DNA of 64,000 nucleotides from Amycolatopsis solani (lineage in GTDB: Bacteria > Actinomycetota > Actinomycetes > Mycobacteriales > Pseudonocardiaceae): positions 1,240,001 through 1,304,000 of the forward strand of contig NZ_JAWQJT010000001.1 in the NCBI RefSeq assembly GCF_033441515.1, written 5' to 3'. The notes below the pieces were generated by a model, which made no database searches, was not told the DNA's origin, and worked only from the letters and a program-made list of their open reading frames with translations. Position 1 is the first letter of the stretch. Each line of letters opens with the position of its first letter. The position numbers were made by a program, and so were the translations under genes. Positions 52,133 through 60,457 of this stretch are shown piece after piece.

Positions 52133-52170
52133 CTTAGCTACCCTTACTAATTTTTGTTAGCCTGGCTAAG
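52133..52170. promoter_or_regulatory. AT-rich promoter/operator of the MarR-MFS pair
   Basis: CTTAGC at 52133-52138 is inverted as GCTAAG at 52165-52170, and a related TTAGC element lies between them (52157-52161). The patch is strikingly AT-rich for this DNA. The right arm touches the MarR GTG, so the gene is probably leaderless and autorepressed. Confidence 0.55.
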
Positions 52171-52628
52171 TGACTTCCCCGATCGCCGATCTCGCCCACC
52201 GGCTGCGGCCGCTGGTCTTCCGCCTGTACCACCAGGTGCGCCGCCAGACCCCGCAGCTGTCGCTGACCCTCACCCAGGGGTCCGTGCTGAGCGAGCTGGT
52301 CAACGGCGGTCCGCGCCGGATGAGTGCGCTGGCCGAGTTCGAGCAGGTCAAGCTGCCGTCGATGACCGACGTCGTCGGCCGCCTCGAACGGCTCGGCCTG
52401 GCGGTCCGCCGCCCGGACCCCGCCGACGGCCGTGCGGTGCTCGTGGACGTCACCAGCGAGGGTCGCCGCTTCTACGCCGAGACGGTGGCCGCGCGCGAGG
52501 AGTTCCTTCGCGAGCGGCTGATCGCCATGGACGACACCGACCGCGCCGCGATCGAAGCCGCCCTCCCGGCCCTCGCCAAGTTGCTCGTGGACACCAAGAA
52601 GGAGGAACTGATCAGCGATGAGCGCTGA
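52170..52628 (+). CDS. MarR family regulator
   Basis: A 152-residue MarR repressor. Recognition helix 'VKLPSMTDVVGRLERLGLAV' and wing 'RRPDPADGRAVLVDVTSEG' with the conserved D-R are at about residues 68-108. GTG start with no ribosome site, consistent with leaderless translation. It overlaps the MFS gene by 11 bp, so it probably controls that pump. Confidence 0.9.
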   Translation: MTSPIADLAHRLRPLVFRLYHQVRRQTPQLSLTLTQGSVLSELVNGGPRRMSALAEFEQVKLPSMTDVVGRLERLGLAVRRPDPADGRAVLVDVTSEGRRFYAETVAAREEFLRERLIAMDDTDRAAIEAALPALAKLLVDTKKEELISDER

Positions 52629-53835
52629 ACACCACTCGAGCCTGCTGGACGCCGTCAAGGGCCAGCCCAAGCAGGTGTGGATCACCGCGTTCGCCGCGGT
52701 CATCGCCTTCATGGGGATCGGTCTGGTCGACCCGATCCTGCTCTCCATCGCGAAGGGCCTGGACGCGACGCCGTCCCAGGTCACCCTGCTCTTCTCGTCC
52801 TACCTCGGCGTCCAGGTCATCGCGATGCTGGTCACCGGCGCGGCGAGCGCCAGGTTCGGGCCGAAGCGCACGGTGCTGGTCGGGCTGACGCTGATCGTCG
52901 CGGCCACCGCGCTGTGTTCGGCCGCCGGGTCGATCGAGCAGCTCGTCGGGCTGCGCGCGGTCTGGGGCCTCGGCAACGCGTTCTTCATCGCGACGGCGCT
53001 TTCGGTGATCGTCGGGGCCGCGACCGGCGGCCAGTCCGGTGCGATCCTGCTCTACGAAGCCGCACTCGGGGTCGGCCTGTCGGTCGGCCCGCTGCTGGGC
53101 GCGCTGCTCGGCAGCATCTCGTGGCGCGGCCCGTTCCTCGGCACCGCCGTCCTGATGGCCGGCGCGCTGGTGCTGTGCGCGGTGTTCCTCAAGAGCGACA
53201 AGCACGAGAAGCGCGACCCGATCAAGCTGCTCGACCCGCTTCGCGCGCTGAAGCACACCGGCCTGCTGCGCACCTCCGTCGCGTCGGCGCTGTACACCGC
53301 CGCCTTCTTCGCGGTGCTGGCCTGGTCGCCGTTCGTCCTCGGCTGGAGCGCCATCGCCGTCGGGCTGATCTTCTGCGGCTGGGGCCTGTGCGTGGCCGTC
53401 GCCGGGGTCGCCTTGGCGCCGCGGCTGGCCGCCAAGCTCGGTGAGCGGCACGCCGCCGCGGCCGCCGTCTTCGGGTACGCCGTGCTGATGCTGGTGCTGG
53501 CCGTGCCGAGCAAGCCGGTGCTGGTCGCCGGGATCATCGTCTCCGGGCTGGTCTCCGGCCTGCTGAACACGTTGTTCACCGGCACCGCGATGTCGATCAG
53601 CGACGCCCCGCGCCCGGTCGCCAGCGCGGGGTACAACTTCTGCCGCTGGCTCGGAGGCGCCGTCGCCGCGACGCTCGTCGGGCACGTGGCCGAGTGGTTC
53701 GGCTCGCCGCAGGCGCCGTTCGTGGTCTCGGCCATCCTGTGCGTGGTCGCCGGTGGCCTGCTCTCGCTGCGGGAGAAGAAGGCCGACCCGCACGCGGTGC
53801 CGCAGGAGGCCGCGCTCGTCGGCGAAGAGTTCTGA
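52618..53835 (+). CDS. MFS transporter (12-helix efflux type)
   Basis: A 405-residue integral membrane protein with about 12 hydrophobic segments. After helix 2 the loop 'GAASARFGPKRTVLVG' is a motif A variant, and 'EAALGVGLSVGPLLGALLGS' is the motif C region of drug antiporters. It lies in an operon with the overlapping MarR gene, the usual arrangement for an inducible drug exporter. The drug is unknown. Confidence 0.88.
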   Translation: MSAEHHSSLLDAVKGQPKQVWITAFAAVIAFMGIGLVDPILLSIAKGLDATPSQVTLLFSSYLGVQVIAMLVTGAASARFGPKRTVLVGLTLIVAATALCSAAGSIEQLVGLRAVWGLGNAFFIATALSVIVGAATGGQSGAILLYEAALGVGLSVGPLLGALLGSISWRGPFLGTAVLMAGALVLCAVFLKSDKHEKRDPIKLLDPLRALKHTGLLRTSVASALYTAAFFAVLAWSPFVLGWSAIAVGLIFCGWGLCVAVAGVALAPRLAAKLGERHAAAAAVFGYAVLMLVLAVPSKPVLVAGIIVSGLVSGLLNTLFTGTAMSISDAPRPVASAGYNFCRWLGGAVAATLVGHVAEWFGSPQAPFVVSAILCVVAGGLLSLREKKADPHAVPQEAALVGEEF

Positions 53836-53907
53836 CGGGACCGTTCGGAGCAGCAGTACACCCGCCGTTCATCTGAATGTCTGGAATGGCTGGTTTTGGG
53901 AGCTTAG

Positions 53908-53926
53908 GTTCGGATCGTTCCCGAAC
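53908..53926. promoter_or_regulatory. Inverted repeat before the PhoX-type gene
   Basis: GTTCGG and CCGAAC with a seven-base spacer lie 20 bases before the start. A PHO box would be direct GTTCACC-like repeats; these are not clearly present, so the controlling factor is unknown. Confidence 0.35.
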
Positions 53927-53945
53927 TCCCCACCATGGAGGCGTC

Positions 53946-56009
53946 GTGCCCGACCTGCTCCCGCTGTTCCCCGCCCACCCCGGCGGCCGCTCCCCGATCA
54001 CCTGCGAATACCGCTGCGGCAACGCCTGTGCCCACCCCGAGCCGAACGAGTCCGGGAACGAGTACTTCGGCGACGTCGTGAAGGACATCTCCCGCCGGGG
54101 GGCCTTCAAGGCCGGCGCCGTGATGGCCGCCGCCGCGGGCGGGCTCGCGGCGCTGTCGGGGACCGCGGCCGCCGCGCCGGTCGCCGCACCGGCCGCCAAG
54201 CCGCGGCCGGTGCCCGGCACCGACTTCGACGCCGTCCCGCCGAACAAGCTCGACCAGGTCAGCGTCCCGGACGGCTACGACCAGCGCGTCGTGATCCGCT
54301 GGGGTGACCCGGTCGTGCCGGGGGCCCCGAAGTTCGACTTCACGAAGCAGACGGCCGCCGCGCAGGCCAAGCAGTTCGGCTACAACAACGACTTCGTCGG
54401 CCTGATTCCGCAGGACCCGCTGGGCCTGACCAACTTCCTCGTCGTGAACCACGAGTACACGACCGAGGTGCACCTGTTCCCGGCCGACCAGTACGACCCG
54501 GCGAACCCGACCGAGGAGCAGGTGAAGATCGCCTGGGCGGCGCACGGCCTTTCGGTGCTGCTGACCCGCCGCGACCCGGTCCACGGCGGCCTCGAGGTCG
54601 TCCCCAGCCGGTACGGCCGCCGCATCACGCTCGACACGGTCTTCGAGGTCCGCGGCCCGGCCGCCGGTTCGAAGTACCTGAAGACGTCGGCCGACCCGAC
54701 CGGGCGCCGGGTCCGCGGCACGCAGAACAACTGCTCCGGCGGCGTGACGCCGTGGGGCACGGTGCTCTCCGGCGAGGAGAACATCCACCAGTACTTCGCC
54801 AACGCCGACAAGGTCACCGACCCGGTCGAGGCCGCGCGGCTGAAGCGGTACACCATCGGCACCGGCGCGAGCACCCGCAAGTGGGAGCGGTTCGACAAGC
54901 GCTGGGACGTCGCCCAGGAGCCGAACGAGCCGAACCGGTTCGGCTGGATCGTCGAAATCGACCCCAACGACCCGAACTCGACACCGATCAAGCACACCGC
55001 GCTCGGCCGGCTCAAGCACGAGGGCGCGAACATCAAGCTCACCGCCGACGGCCGGGTCGCCGCCTACACCGGCGACGACGAGCGGTTCGAGTACATCTAC
55101 AAGTTCGTCTCCAAGGGCAAGTACAAGCCGGGCAAGAGCGCGCACGCGCGCCGGCACAACTCGGCGCTGCTCGACGAGGGCACCCTGTACGTCGCCCGCT
55201 TCACCGGCGACAGCCCGGTTGCCGAGATCGACGGCACCGGCAAGCTCCCCGCCGACGGCGAGTTCGACGGCGCCGGCGAATGGATCCCGCTGGTGAGCGG
55301 CGACAAGTCCTTTGTGGACGGGATGACCGCCGAGGAGGTCTACGTCTTCACCCGGCAGGCGGCCGACAAGGTCGCCGCCACGAAGATGGACCGCCCGGAG
55401 GACATCGAGCCGAACCCGGTCAACGGCCGGGTCTACGCGGCGCTGACCAACAACAGCGACCGCGGCGCGGCGGGCAAGGCAGGCGTCGACGAGGTGAACC
55501 CGCGCGTGGCCAACAAGAACGGGCAGATCCTGGAGTGGGAGGAGGCCCGCGGCGACGCGGCGTCGACGAAGTTCTCCTGGCGGCTGCTGCTCGTCTGCGG
55601 TGACCCGGCGGCGGCCGACACCTACTACGGCGGCTTCGACAAGACCAAGGTCAGCCCGATCTCCTGCCCCGACAACGTCACGTTCGACCGGCACGGCAAC
55701 CTCTGGATCGCCACCGACGGCAACGCGCTCGGCTCGAACGACGGCCTGTTCTCGGTGCCGCTGACCGGGCCGGAACGCGGGCACGTCAAGCAGTTCCTCT
55801 CGGTGCCGGTCGGCGCCGAGACGTGCGGCCCGAACGTCACCGACCACGTGGTGCTCGTCGCGGTGCAGCACCCGGGCGAGAACGCGGCCAGCTCGGCGAA
55901 CCCGACGTCGCACTGGCCGGACGGCGGCACCGCGCAGCCGCGGCCGTCGCTGGTCTCGGTGTGGAAGAAGGGCCGTTTCGGGCTGCCGGGCCGCATCGGC
56001 GAGCGCTGA
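53946..56009 (+). CDS. PhoX-type (DUF839) alkaline phosphatase, Tat-exported
   Basis: A 687-residue protein from GTG 53946 (GGAGG four bases upstream); a longer frame from 53877 is less likely. Residues 14-35 include 'CEYRCGNACAHP', typical of actinobacterial PhoX-like proteins. The Tat signal 'SRRGAFKAGAVMAAAAGGLA' is internal (about 49-68) rather than at the very N-terminus, as in relatives. The mature part has 'VVNHEYT', 'TQNNCSGGVTPWGTVLSGEE' and 'SCPDNVTFDRHGNLWIATDG', the beta-propeller metal-site signatures. It probably releases phosphate from organic esters outside the membrane, with an iron-calcium centre by family knowledge. Confidence 0.86.
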   Translation: MPDLLPLFPAHPGGRSPITCEYRCGNACAHPEPNESGNEYFGDVVKDISRRGAFKAGAVMAAAAGGLAALSGTAAAAPVAAPAAKPRPVPGTDFDAVPPNKLDQVSVPDGYDQRVVIRWGDPVVPGAPKFDFTKQTAAAQAKQFGYNNDFVGLIPQDPLGLTNFLVVNHEYTTEVHLFPADQYDPANPTEEQVKIAWAAHGLSVLLTRRDPVHGGLEVVPSRYGRRITLDTVFEVRGPAAGSKYLKTSADPTGRRVRGTQNNCSGGVTPWGTVLSGEENIHQYFANADKVTDPVEAARLKRYTIGTGASTRKWERFDKRWDVAQEPNEPNRFGWIVEIDPNDPNSTPIKHTALGRLKHEGANIKLTADGRVAAYTGDDERFEYIYKFVSKGKYKPGKSAHARRHNSALLDEGTLYVARFTGDSPVAEIDGTGKLPADGEFDGAGEWIPLVSGDKSFVDGMTAEEVYVFTRQAADKVAATKMDRPEDIEPNPVNGRVYAALTNNSDRGAAGKAGVDEVNPRVANKNGQILEWEEARGDAASTKFSWRLLLVCGDPAAADTYYGGFDKTKVSPISCPDNVTFDRHGNLWIATDGNALGSNDGLFSVPLTGPERGHVKQFLSVPVGAETCGPNVTDHVVLVAVQHPGENAASSANPTSHWPDGGTAQPRPSLVSVWKKGRFGLPGRIGER

Positions 56010-56096
56010 CGCACCTGGCCTGCACCGGTCGAGGTTCACTCTTAAGTGGACGGTTCTCGGCCGGTGCGGGCCGGTGCCACGCGCCATAGTCGAGGC

Positions 56097-57710
56097 ATGG
56101 TCCGTTCGGCGCGCGTGGTGGCAGTGGCGGTGGTGGCGCTCTCGGGCGTGGTCGTACCCGCGGCCGCCGTGGCGGCGCCGCCGTCGTGCGGCGGGGTGGC
56201 GGCCAACCCGAGCGTCGAGGAGACGGCGCGCAACGGCGCTCCCGACGGGTACGTCTTCACCCCCGCCGCGCCGGTCCCGCCGGGGACGCCGGCCGCGAAG
56301 GCGCCGAAGCTGCTGACCGACCAGGCGTACGTCGTCGACGGGCAGCGGTCGGCGCTCGTCCAGACGCCGGACGGCAAGACCAGCACCGCTGTCCAGACCG
56401 AGAAGTTCGTCCCCGGCGGCGTCTACGCGTTGAGCGTCTGGACCGCTTCGCACGCGCCGGGCAACGGCGCGGCCACCGGCCTGCGGTTCTTCGACGCGAC
56501 CGGCGCGCAGGTGCAGGAGAGCAAGCTCGCCGTCGACCACAACGCGAGCGACGGTCACCTGGCCCGCCAGGACTTCCCGGCGGTGACGGCTCCGGCGAAG
56601 GCCACCGCGGTGAAGTTCTTCACCACCACCAGCCTCGAACGGCTGCGCTGGGACTGCGTCGACCTCGAGCTCGCCGCGTACTCGGTGAAGAAGGAGGTGC
56701 AGAACCCGGCGACCGGCGCGTGGGGCTCGTTCGCGACGGTCACCGCCGGCGACACCGCGCACTACCGGATCACCGTGACGAACGACGGCACCGAGGAACT
56801 GACCGGGATCTCCGTGCAGGACCCGTGGTGCCCGGCGCCGTTCGCGCCGTTCTCGCTGGCCGGCGGCGCGAACAAGCAGCTGACCTGCGACCACCCGGAC
56901 CTCACGGTGGCCGACAACGGGCACGTCAACACGGCGAAGGTCACCGGCGTGAAGTTCGCCGGTGGCACGCTCGGCGACAAGACGGCGTCGGCGACGATCA
57001 CCGTGCTGCCGCCGCCCGCGATCGCGAAGATCGGCGACTTCGTCTGGAACGACCGCAACCGCGACGGGATCCAGGACCCGGACGAGCCCGGCGTCGCGGG
57101 CGTCAAGGTGACGCTGAAGGACGGCGCGGGCGGGACGGTCGGCACCGCGACCACGGACGCCGGCGGGAAGTACGGCTTCGAGAAGCTGAAGGACGGCACC
57201 TACCAGGTCTGCTTCGCCGTCCCGGCGGACTTCACGGTGACCCGCGAGGACGCGGCGGCCGACGACCGCGACTCCGACGCGGGCCCGGACGGCTGCGCGG
57301 CCCCGCGCACCCTGGGCGGCCCCGCGCGCGAGGACTTCACGGTGGACCTCGGGCTCGCCCCGCCGACGAACCGGATCGGCGACTTCGCCTGGAGCGACAC
57401 CAACGGCAACGGCCTGCAGGACCCGGGCGAGCCCGGCCTCGCCGGCGTCAAGGCGGCGCTGGGCAACGGCGTCAGCGTCGTCACCGGCCCGGACGGCGCG
57501 TACGCCTTCACCGGCCTGGAAGACGGCAGCTACCAGGTCTGCTTCACCGCGGACGGCCACCAGCCCGACGGTGAAGGACGCCGGAGACGACGCCCGCGAC
57601 TCCGACGCCGACCCGGCGTCCGGCTGCGCGGACCCGAGGACGCTCGGCCCCGGCGCGCGCGACGACCACACGGTCGACGTCGGCTTCGCGTAGTTACGGT
57701 GGAGGCATGA
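56097..57710 (+). CDS. Exported surface protein with SdrD B-type repeats; frameshift near the C-terminus
   Basis: The signal peptide covers residues 1-28. A carbohydrate-binding-like domain (about 30-200) and a DUF11-like segment ('TAGDTAHYRITVTNDGTEEL') are followed by two SdrD B-like domains, each starting 'IGDFVWNDRNRDGIQDPDEP' or 'IGDFAWSDTNGNGLQDPGEP'. The first is complete. In the second the frame breaks after 'YQVCFTAD' and continues as an Arg-rich nonsense tail to 57710. The domain is restored one base out of frame and would end at 57693. It may be a real lesion or a single-base sequence error. Probably a wall-associated adhesin-like protein. Confidence 0.75.
   Translation: MVRSARVVAVAVVALSGVVVPAAAVAAPPSCGGVAANPSVEETARNGAPDGYVFTPAAPVPPGTPAAKAPKLLTDQAYVVDGQRSALVQTPDGKTSTAVQTEKFVPGGVYALSVWTASHAPGNGAATGLRFFDATGAQVQESKLAVDHNASDGHLARQDFPAVTAPAKATAVKFFTTTSLERLRWDCVDLELAAYSVKKEVQNPATGAWGSFATVTAGDTAHYRITVTNDGTEELTGISVQDPWCPAPFAPFSLAGGANKQLTCDHPDLTVADNGHVNTAKVTGVKFAGGTLGDKTASATITVLPPPAIAKIGDFVWNDRNRDGIQDPDEPGVAGVKVTLKDGAGGTVGTATTDAGGKYGFEKLKDGTYQVCFAVPADFTVTREDAAADDRDSDAGPDGCAAPRTLGGPAREDFTVDLGLAPPTNRIGDFAWSDTNGNGLQDPGEPGLAGVKAALGNGVSVVTGPDGAYAFTGLEDGSYQVCFTADGHQPDGEGRRRRRPRLRRRPGVRLRGPEDARPRRARRPHGRRRLRVVTVEA
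57556..57693 (+). other. Out-of-frame end of the second SdrD B domain
   Basis: In the +1 frame relative to the gene at 56097, this segment encodes 'TVKDAGDDARDSDADPASG' and ends 'DDHTVDVGFA' at a TAG, an exact counterpart of 'EDFTVDLGLA' that ends the first repeat. One extra base (or two missing) between about 57552 and 57570 explains the shift. Confidence 0.8.
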
Positions 57711-58384
57711 CGGATCTTCCCCTGGCCCTCGTGACCGGCGCCTCCCGCGGGATCGGCGCGGCGGTCGCGCACCAGCTCGTGCCGACGCACCGCCTGCTGC
57801 TCGGCGGCCGCGACGCCGAAGCGCTGTCCGCGCTGGCGAAGGAGCTCCCGGGCGCGAAGCCGTGGCCGGTCGAGCTGACGAACCCGGAGTCGCTCGCCTC
57901 GGCGGTCGCGGACATCGAAGCGCTGGACGTCCTGGTCCACTCGGCGGGCGTCGCGCGCATCGCCCGGATCGAGGACGCGTCCGCGTCGGACTGGCGGGAC
58001 AACTTCGAGGTCAACACCCTGGCCGTGGTCGAGCTGACCCGCCTGCTGCTTCCGGCCCTGCGCGCGGCTCGCGGCCACGTCGTGGTGATCAACTCCGGCG
58101 CCGGCCTGAACGCCCGCCCGGGCTGGTCCCCCTACGCGGCGAGCAAGTTCGCGGTCCGCGCCTTCGCCGACGCCCTGCGCGAAGAGGAGAAGGACATCCG
58201 CGTGACGTCGGTGTACCCGGGCCGCACGGACACCGACATGCAGCAGGAGATCTTCAAGGGCGAAGGCCGCGACTACGACACCACGCACCTGCTGCGCGCG
58301 GACTCGGTCGCGACCGCGGTGGTGACCGCGGTGTCAGCCACCCCGGACGCCCACCCGACGGACATCACCCTCCGCCCCCGCTGA
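57707..58384 (+). CDS. SDR family oxidoreductase
   Basis: A 225-residue short-chain dehydrogenase with TGASRGIG at residues 11-18, 'HSAGVARI' in place of NNAG, catalytic Ser of 'VINSGAG' and Tyr/Lys of 'YAASK'. Short for the family but complete. ATG with GTGGAGG upstream. Only 13 bases separate it from the restored stop of the surface-protein gene, so the two may be cotranscribed. Substrate unknown. Confidence 0.88.
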   Translation: MTDLPLALVTGASRGIGAAVAHQLVPTHRLLLGGRDAEALSALAKELPGAKPWPVELTNPESLASAVADIEALDVLVHSAGVARIARIEDASASDWRDNFEVNTLAVVELTRLLLPALRAARGHVVVINSGAGLNARPGWSPYAASKFAVRAFADALREEEKDIRVTSVYPGRTDTDMQQEIFKGEGRDYDTTHLLRADSVATAVVTAVSATPDAHPTDITLRPR

Positions 58385-58394
58385 TCCGCCCGAA

Positions 58395-58478
58395 GCGGCA
58401 CTTTCCCTATGAAAGTGACGCTTTCGGGAGTCAGACGCGGCACTTTCCCTATGAAAGTTCCGCTCTCGGGAGTCAGGC
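58395..58478. repeat. Two tandem 42-bp palindromic repeat units (REP-like)
   Basis: Copies at 58395-58436 and 58437-58478 differ at only a few bases. Each holds CACTTTC-CCTAT-GAAAGT, a hairpin. They fill the gap between the convergent SDR and amidohydrolase genes and cover the last codons of the latter, so they may act as terminators. Confidence 0.8.
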
Positions 58479-59780
58479 GCGGAGGCGGGCGGCGGTCTCG
58501 GCCACCCCGGCCTGGACCTTCGCCCGGTCCACCTTCACCGACTCGCCGCCGGCCACGACCTGCTCGCCCGCGACCCACACGTCGCGGACGCGCCGGGAGC
58601 CGGCCGCCCAGACGAGGTTCGACAGCAGCTGCACGTCCGGCACGTCGAGGCCGCACGCGAAGGCCGGGTCGTCCAGGTCGATGTGCACCAGGTCGGCCCA
58701 GCGGCCCGGCTCCAGCGCCCCGATGTCGTCGCGGCCGAGCGCCGAAGCGCCGCCGCGGGTGGCCAGCAGGAAGACGTCGGCCGCGGTCAGCACCGTCGAG
58801 TCACCCGTCGCCAGCCGGGCGAACATGGCCGCGAGCTGCACTTCTTCCCACAGGTCGAGGTCGTCGTTGGACGCCGGGCCGTCGGTGCCGAGGCCGACCG
58901 CGACGCCCGCCGCGCGCAGGTCCGCGATCCGCGCGATGCCCGAAGCCAGCTTCGCGTTCGAGCCCGGGCAGTGCGCCATGCCGACACCGTGCGCCGCGAA
59001 CAACGCGATGTCGTCGTCCGACAGGTGGATCGCGTGCGCCGCCAGCACCCGGCCGTCGAGCATGCCCAGTTCCTTGAGCAGCGTGGGCACCGAACCGTGC
59101 GATTCCCGGACCGCGGTGTCCTCGAGAGCCGCCTCGGCGACGTGGATCTGGATCAGCGCACCGCGCGACGCGGCCGACTCCGCCGTCGCCCGCAGGGCTT
59201 CCGCCGACAGCATGTACGCCGAGTGCGGGCCGTAGCCCAGCTCGACGCGGTCGCCGTGGCCGAAGCGCAGGCCGTCGGTGTCGATCCAGCGTTCGATGCC
59301 GGCCAGCTGGGCGCGCCAGTCGAGACCCGGCAGCTCCATCACCGGCGGCGCCACCAGCACGCGGGCGCCGGTCGTGAGCACCGCGTCGACCAGCTGCTCG
59401 CCTTCGAAGTACATCTCGGCGCTGGTCGTGACGCCGTGGCGCAGCATCTCCACCGAGCCGAGCAGCATGCCGGTGCGGATGTCCTCGGGCCGCAGCTTCG
59501 CTTCGGCGGGCCAGATGATCTCGTTCAGCCACGGCAGCAGCGGCAGGTCGCCGCCCATCCCGCGCAGCAGCGTCATCGGGCTGTGCGCGTGCGTGTTGAC
59601 CAGGCCGGGCAGCAGGATGCCGGTCAGGGTGGTGACCGGCGCGGCGGACTCGGGGGCGGTGGCCGCCGGTCCGCAGTAGGAGATGCGCCCATCGGCGTCG
59701 ACATCGACGACCGCGTCACGCAGAAGCGAACACGACGGGTCGGCCGGGAGAACGACAGGGGCGTGGAAACGGCGTTGCAT
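58473..59780 (-). CDS. Amidohydrolase of the TRZ/ATZ (MtaD/SsnA-like) family
   Basis: A 435-residue metal-dependent deaminase. The metal site starts with 'HAHSPMTLLRGMGGDLPLLP' (HxH at about 70-72), then 'VELGYGPHSAY' and 'IQIHVAEAALE', 'AAHAIHLSDDD' and 'GLGTDGPASNDDLD' supply the remaining ligands. This pattern is that of S-adenosylhomocysteine/methylthioadenosine/adenosine and related deaminases. ATG at 59780. The substrate cannot be read from sequence. The last codons lie in the palindromic repeat. Confidence 0.88.
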   Translation of the reverse strand: MQRRFHAPVVLPADPSCSLLRDAVVDVDADGRISYCGPAATAPESAAPVTTLTGILLPGLVNTHAHSPMTLLRGMGGDLPLLPWLNEIIWPAEAKLRPEDIRTGMLLGSVEMLRHGVTTSAEMYFEGEQLVDAVLTTGARVLVAPPVMELPGLDWRAQLAGIERWIDTDGLRFGHGDRVELGYGPHSAYMLSAEALRATAESAASRGALIQIHVAEAALEDTAVRESHGSVPTLLKELGMLDGRVLAAHAIHLSDDDIALFAAHGVGMAHCPGSNAKLASGIARIADLRAAGVAVGLGTDGPASNDDLDLWEEVQLAAMFARLATGDSTVLTAADVFLLATRGGASALGRDDIGALEPGRWADLVHIDLDDPAFACGLDVPDVQLLSNLVWAAGSRRVRDVWVAGEQVVAGGESVKVDRAKVQAGVAETAARLRA

Positions 59781-59803
59781 CTCTGGATACTACGCACCCT
59801 CGA

Positions 59804-60457
59804 TTACGAGACGACTCCACTCCGCCACGCCCACGCGGCGATCTCGACGCGGTTGCGCGCGCCGATCTTGCCCTGCACCGAAGCCAGGTGCGTCTTCACC
59901 GTGGACAGCGACAGGAACAGCTCCGACCCGATCTCGGTGTTCGTCAGCCCGCGCGCGGCCGCCTGCACGACGTCCATCTCCCGCGCGGTCAGCGGCTCCG
60001 ACGGCGGTGCGACCCGCGCCTTCGCCGCGCCACCGCCGTCGAAGTGCTTGAGCAGCCGGATGGTGATCTGCGGCGACACCAGCGCGTCGCCGCGGTCGGC
60101 CGCGCGGACCGCCTCGATCAGCAGCGCCGGGCCCGCGTCCTTCAGCAGGAAGCCGTGTGCGCCGTTGCGCAGCGCCGTGTGGACGTACTCGTCGAGGTCG
60201 AACGTCGTGACCACGACGACCTTCAAGGGATCGCTCACGTCGGGCCCGGCCAGCTGGCGGGTGACCTCCAGCCCGTCGAGGCCGGGCATGCGGATGTCGA
60301 GCAGGCAGACGTCCGGGCGCAGTTCGCGGGCCTTCGACACCGCCGAGACGCCGTCCGCGACGTCGGCGACGACCTCGATGTCGTCCTGCGCGTCCAGGAT
60401 CATGCGGAACCCCATCCGCACCATTTCCTGGTCGTCGGCGATCAGTACCCGGATCAC
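59804..60457 (-). CDS. NarL family response regulator
   Basis: A 217-residue regulator. Receiver with Asp8/Asp9, phosphorylated Asp54 in 'VCLLDIRMPG', and a C-terminal LuxR helix-turn-helix ('PLTAREMDVVQAAARGLTNT', 'LSLSTVKTHLASVQGKIG'). GTG at 60457 overlaps the kinase stop (GTGA). It forms a two-component system with the kinase and probably controls the divergent ABC transporter. Confidence 0.9.
   Translation of the reverse strand: MIRVLIADDQEMVRMGFRMILDAQDDIEVVADVADGVSAVSKARELRPDVCLLDIRMPGLDGLEVTRQLAGPDVSDPLKVVVVTTFDLDEYVHTALRNGAHGFLLKDAGPALLIEAVRAADRGDALVSPQITIRLLKHFDGGGAAKARVAPPSEPLTAREMDVVQAAARGLTNTEIGSELFLSLSTVKTHLASVQGKIGARNRVEIAAWAWRSGVVS

Noticed and set aside
53877..53945. PHO box upstream of the PhoX-type phosphatase
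   Set aside because: GTTCATC-like strings are present but not as the spaced direct repeats required.
53904..57671. A 1,255-residue minus-strand open frame
   Set aside because: It is antisense to the PhoX-type and SdrD B genes and has no recognisable domain.
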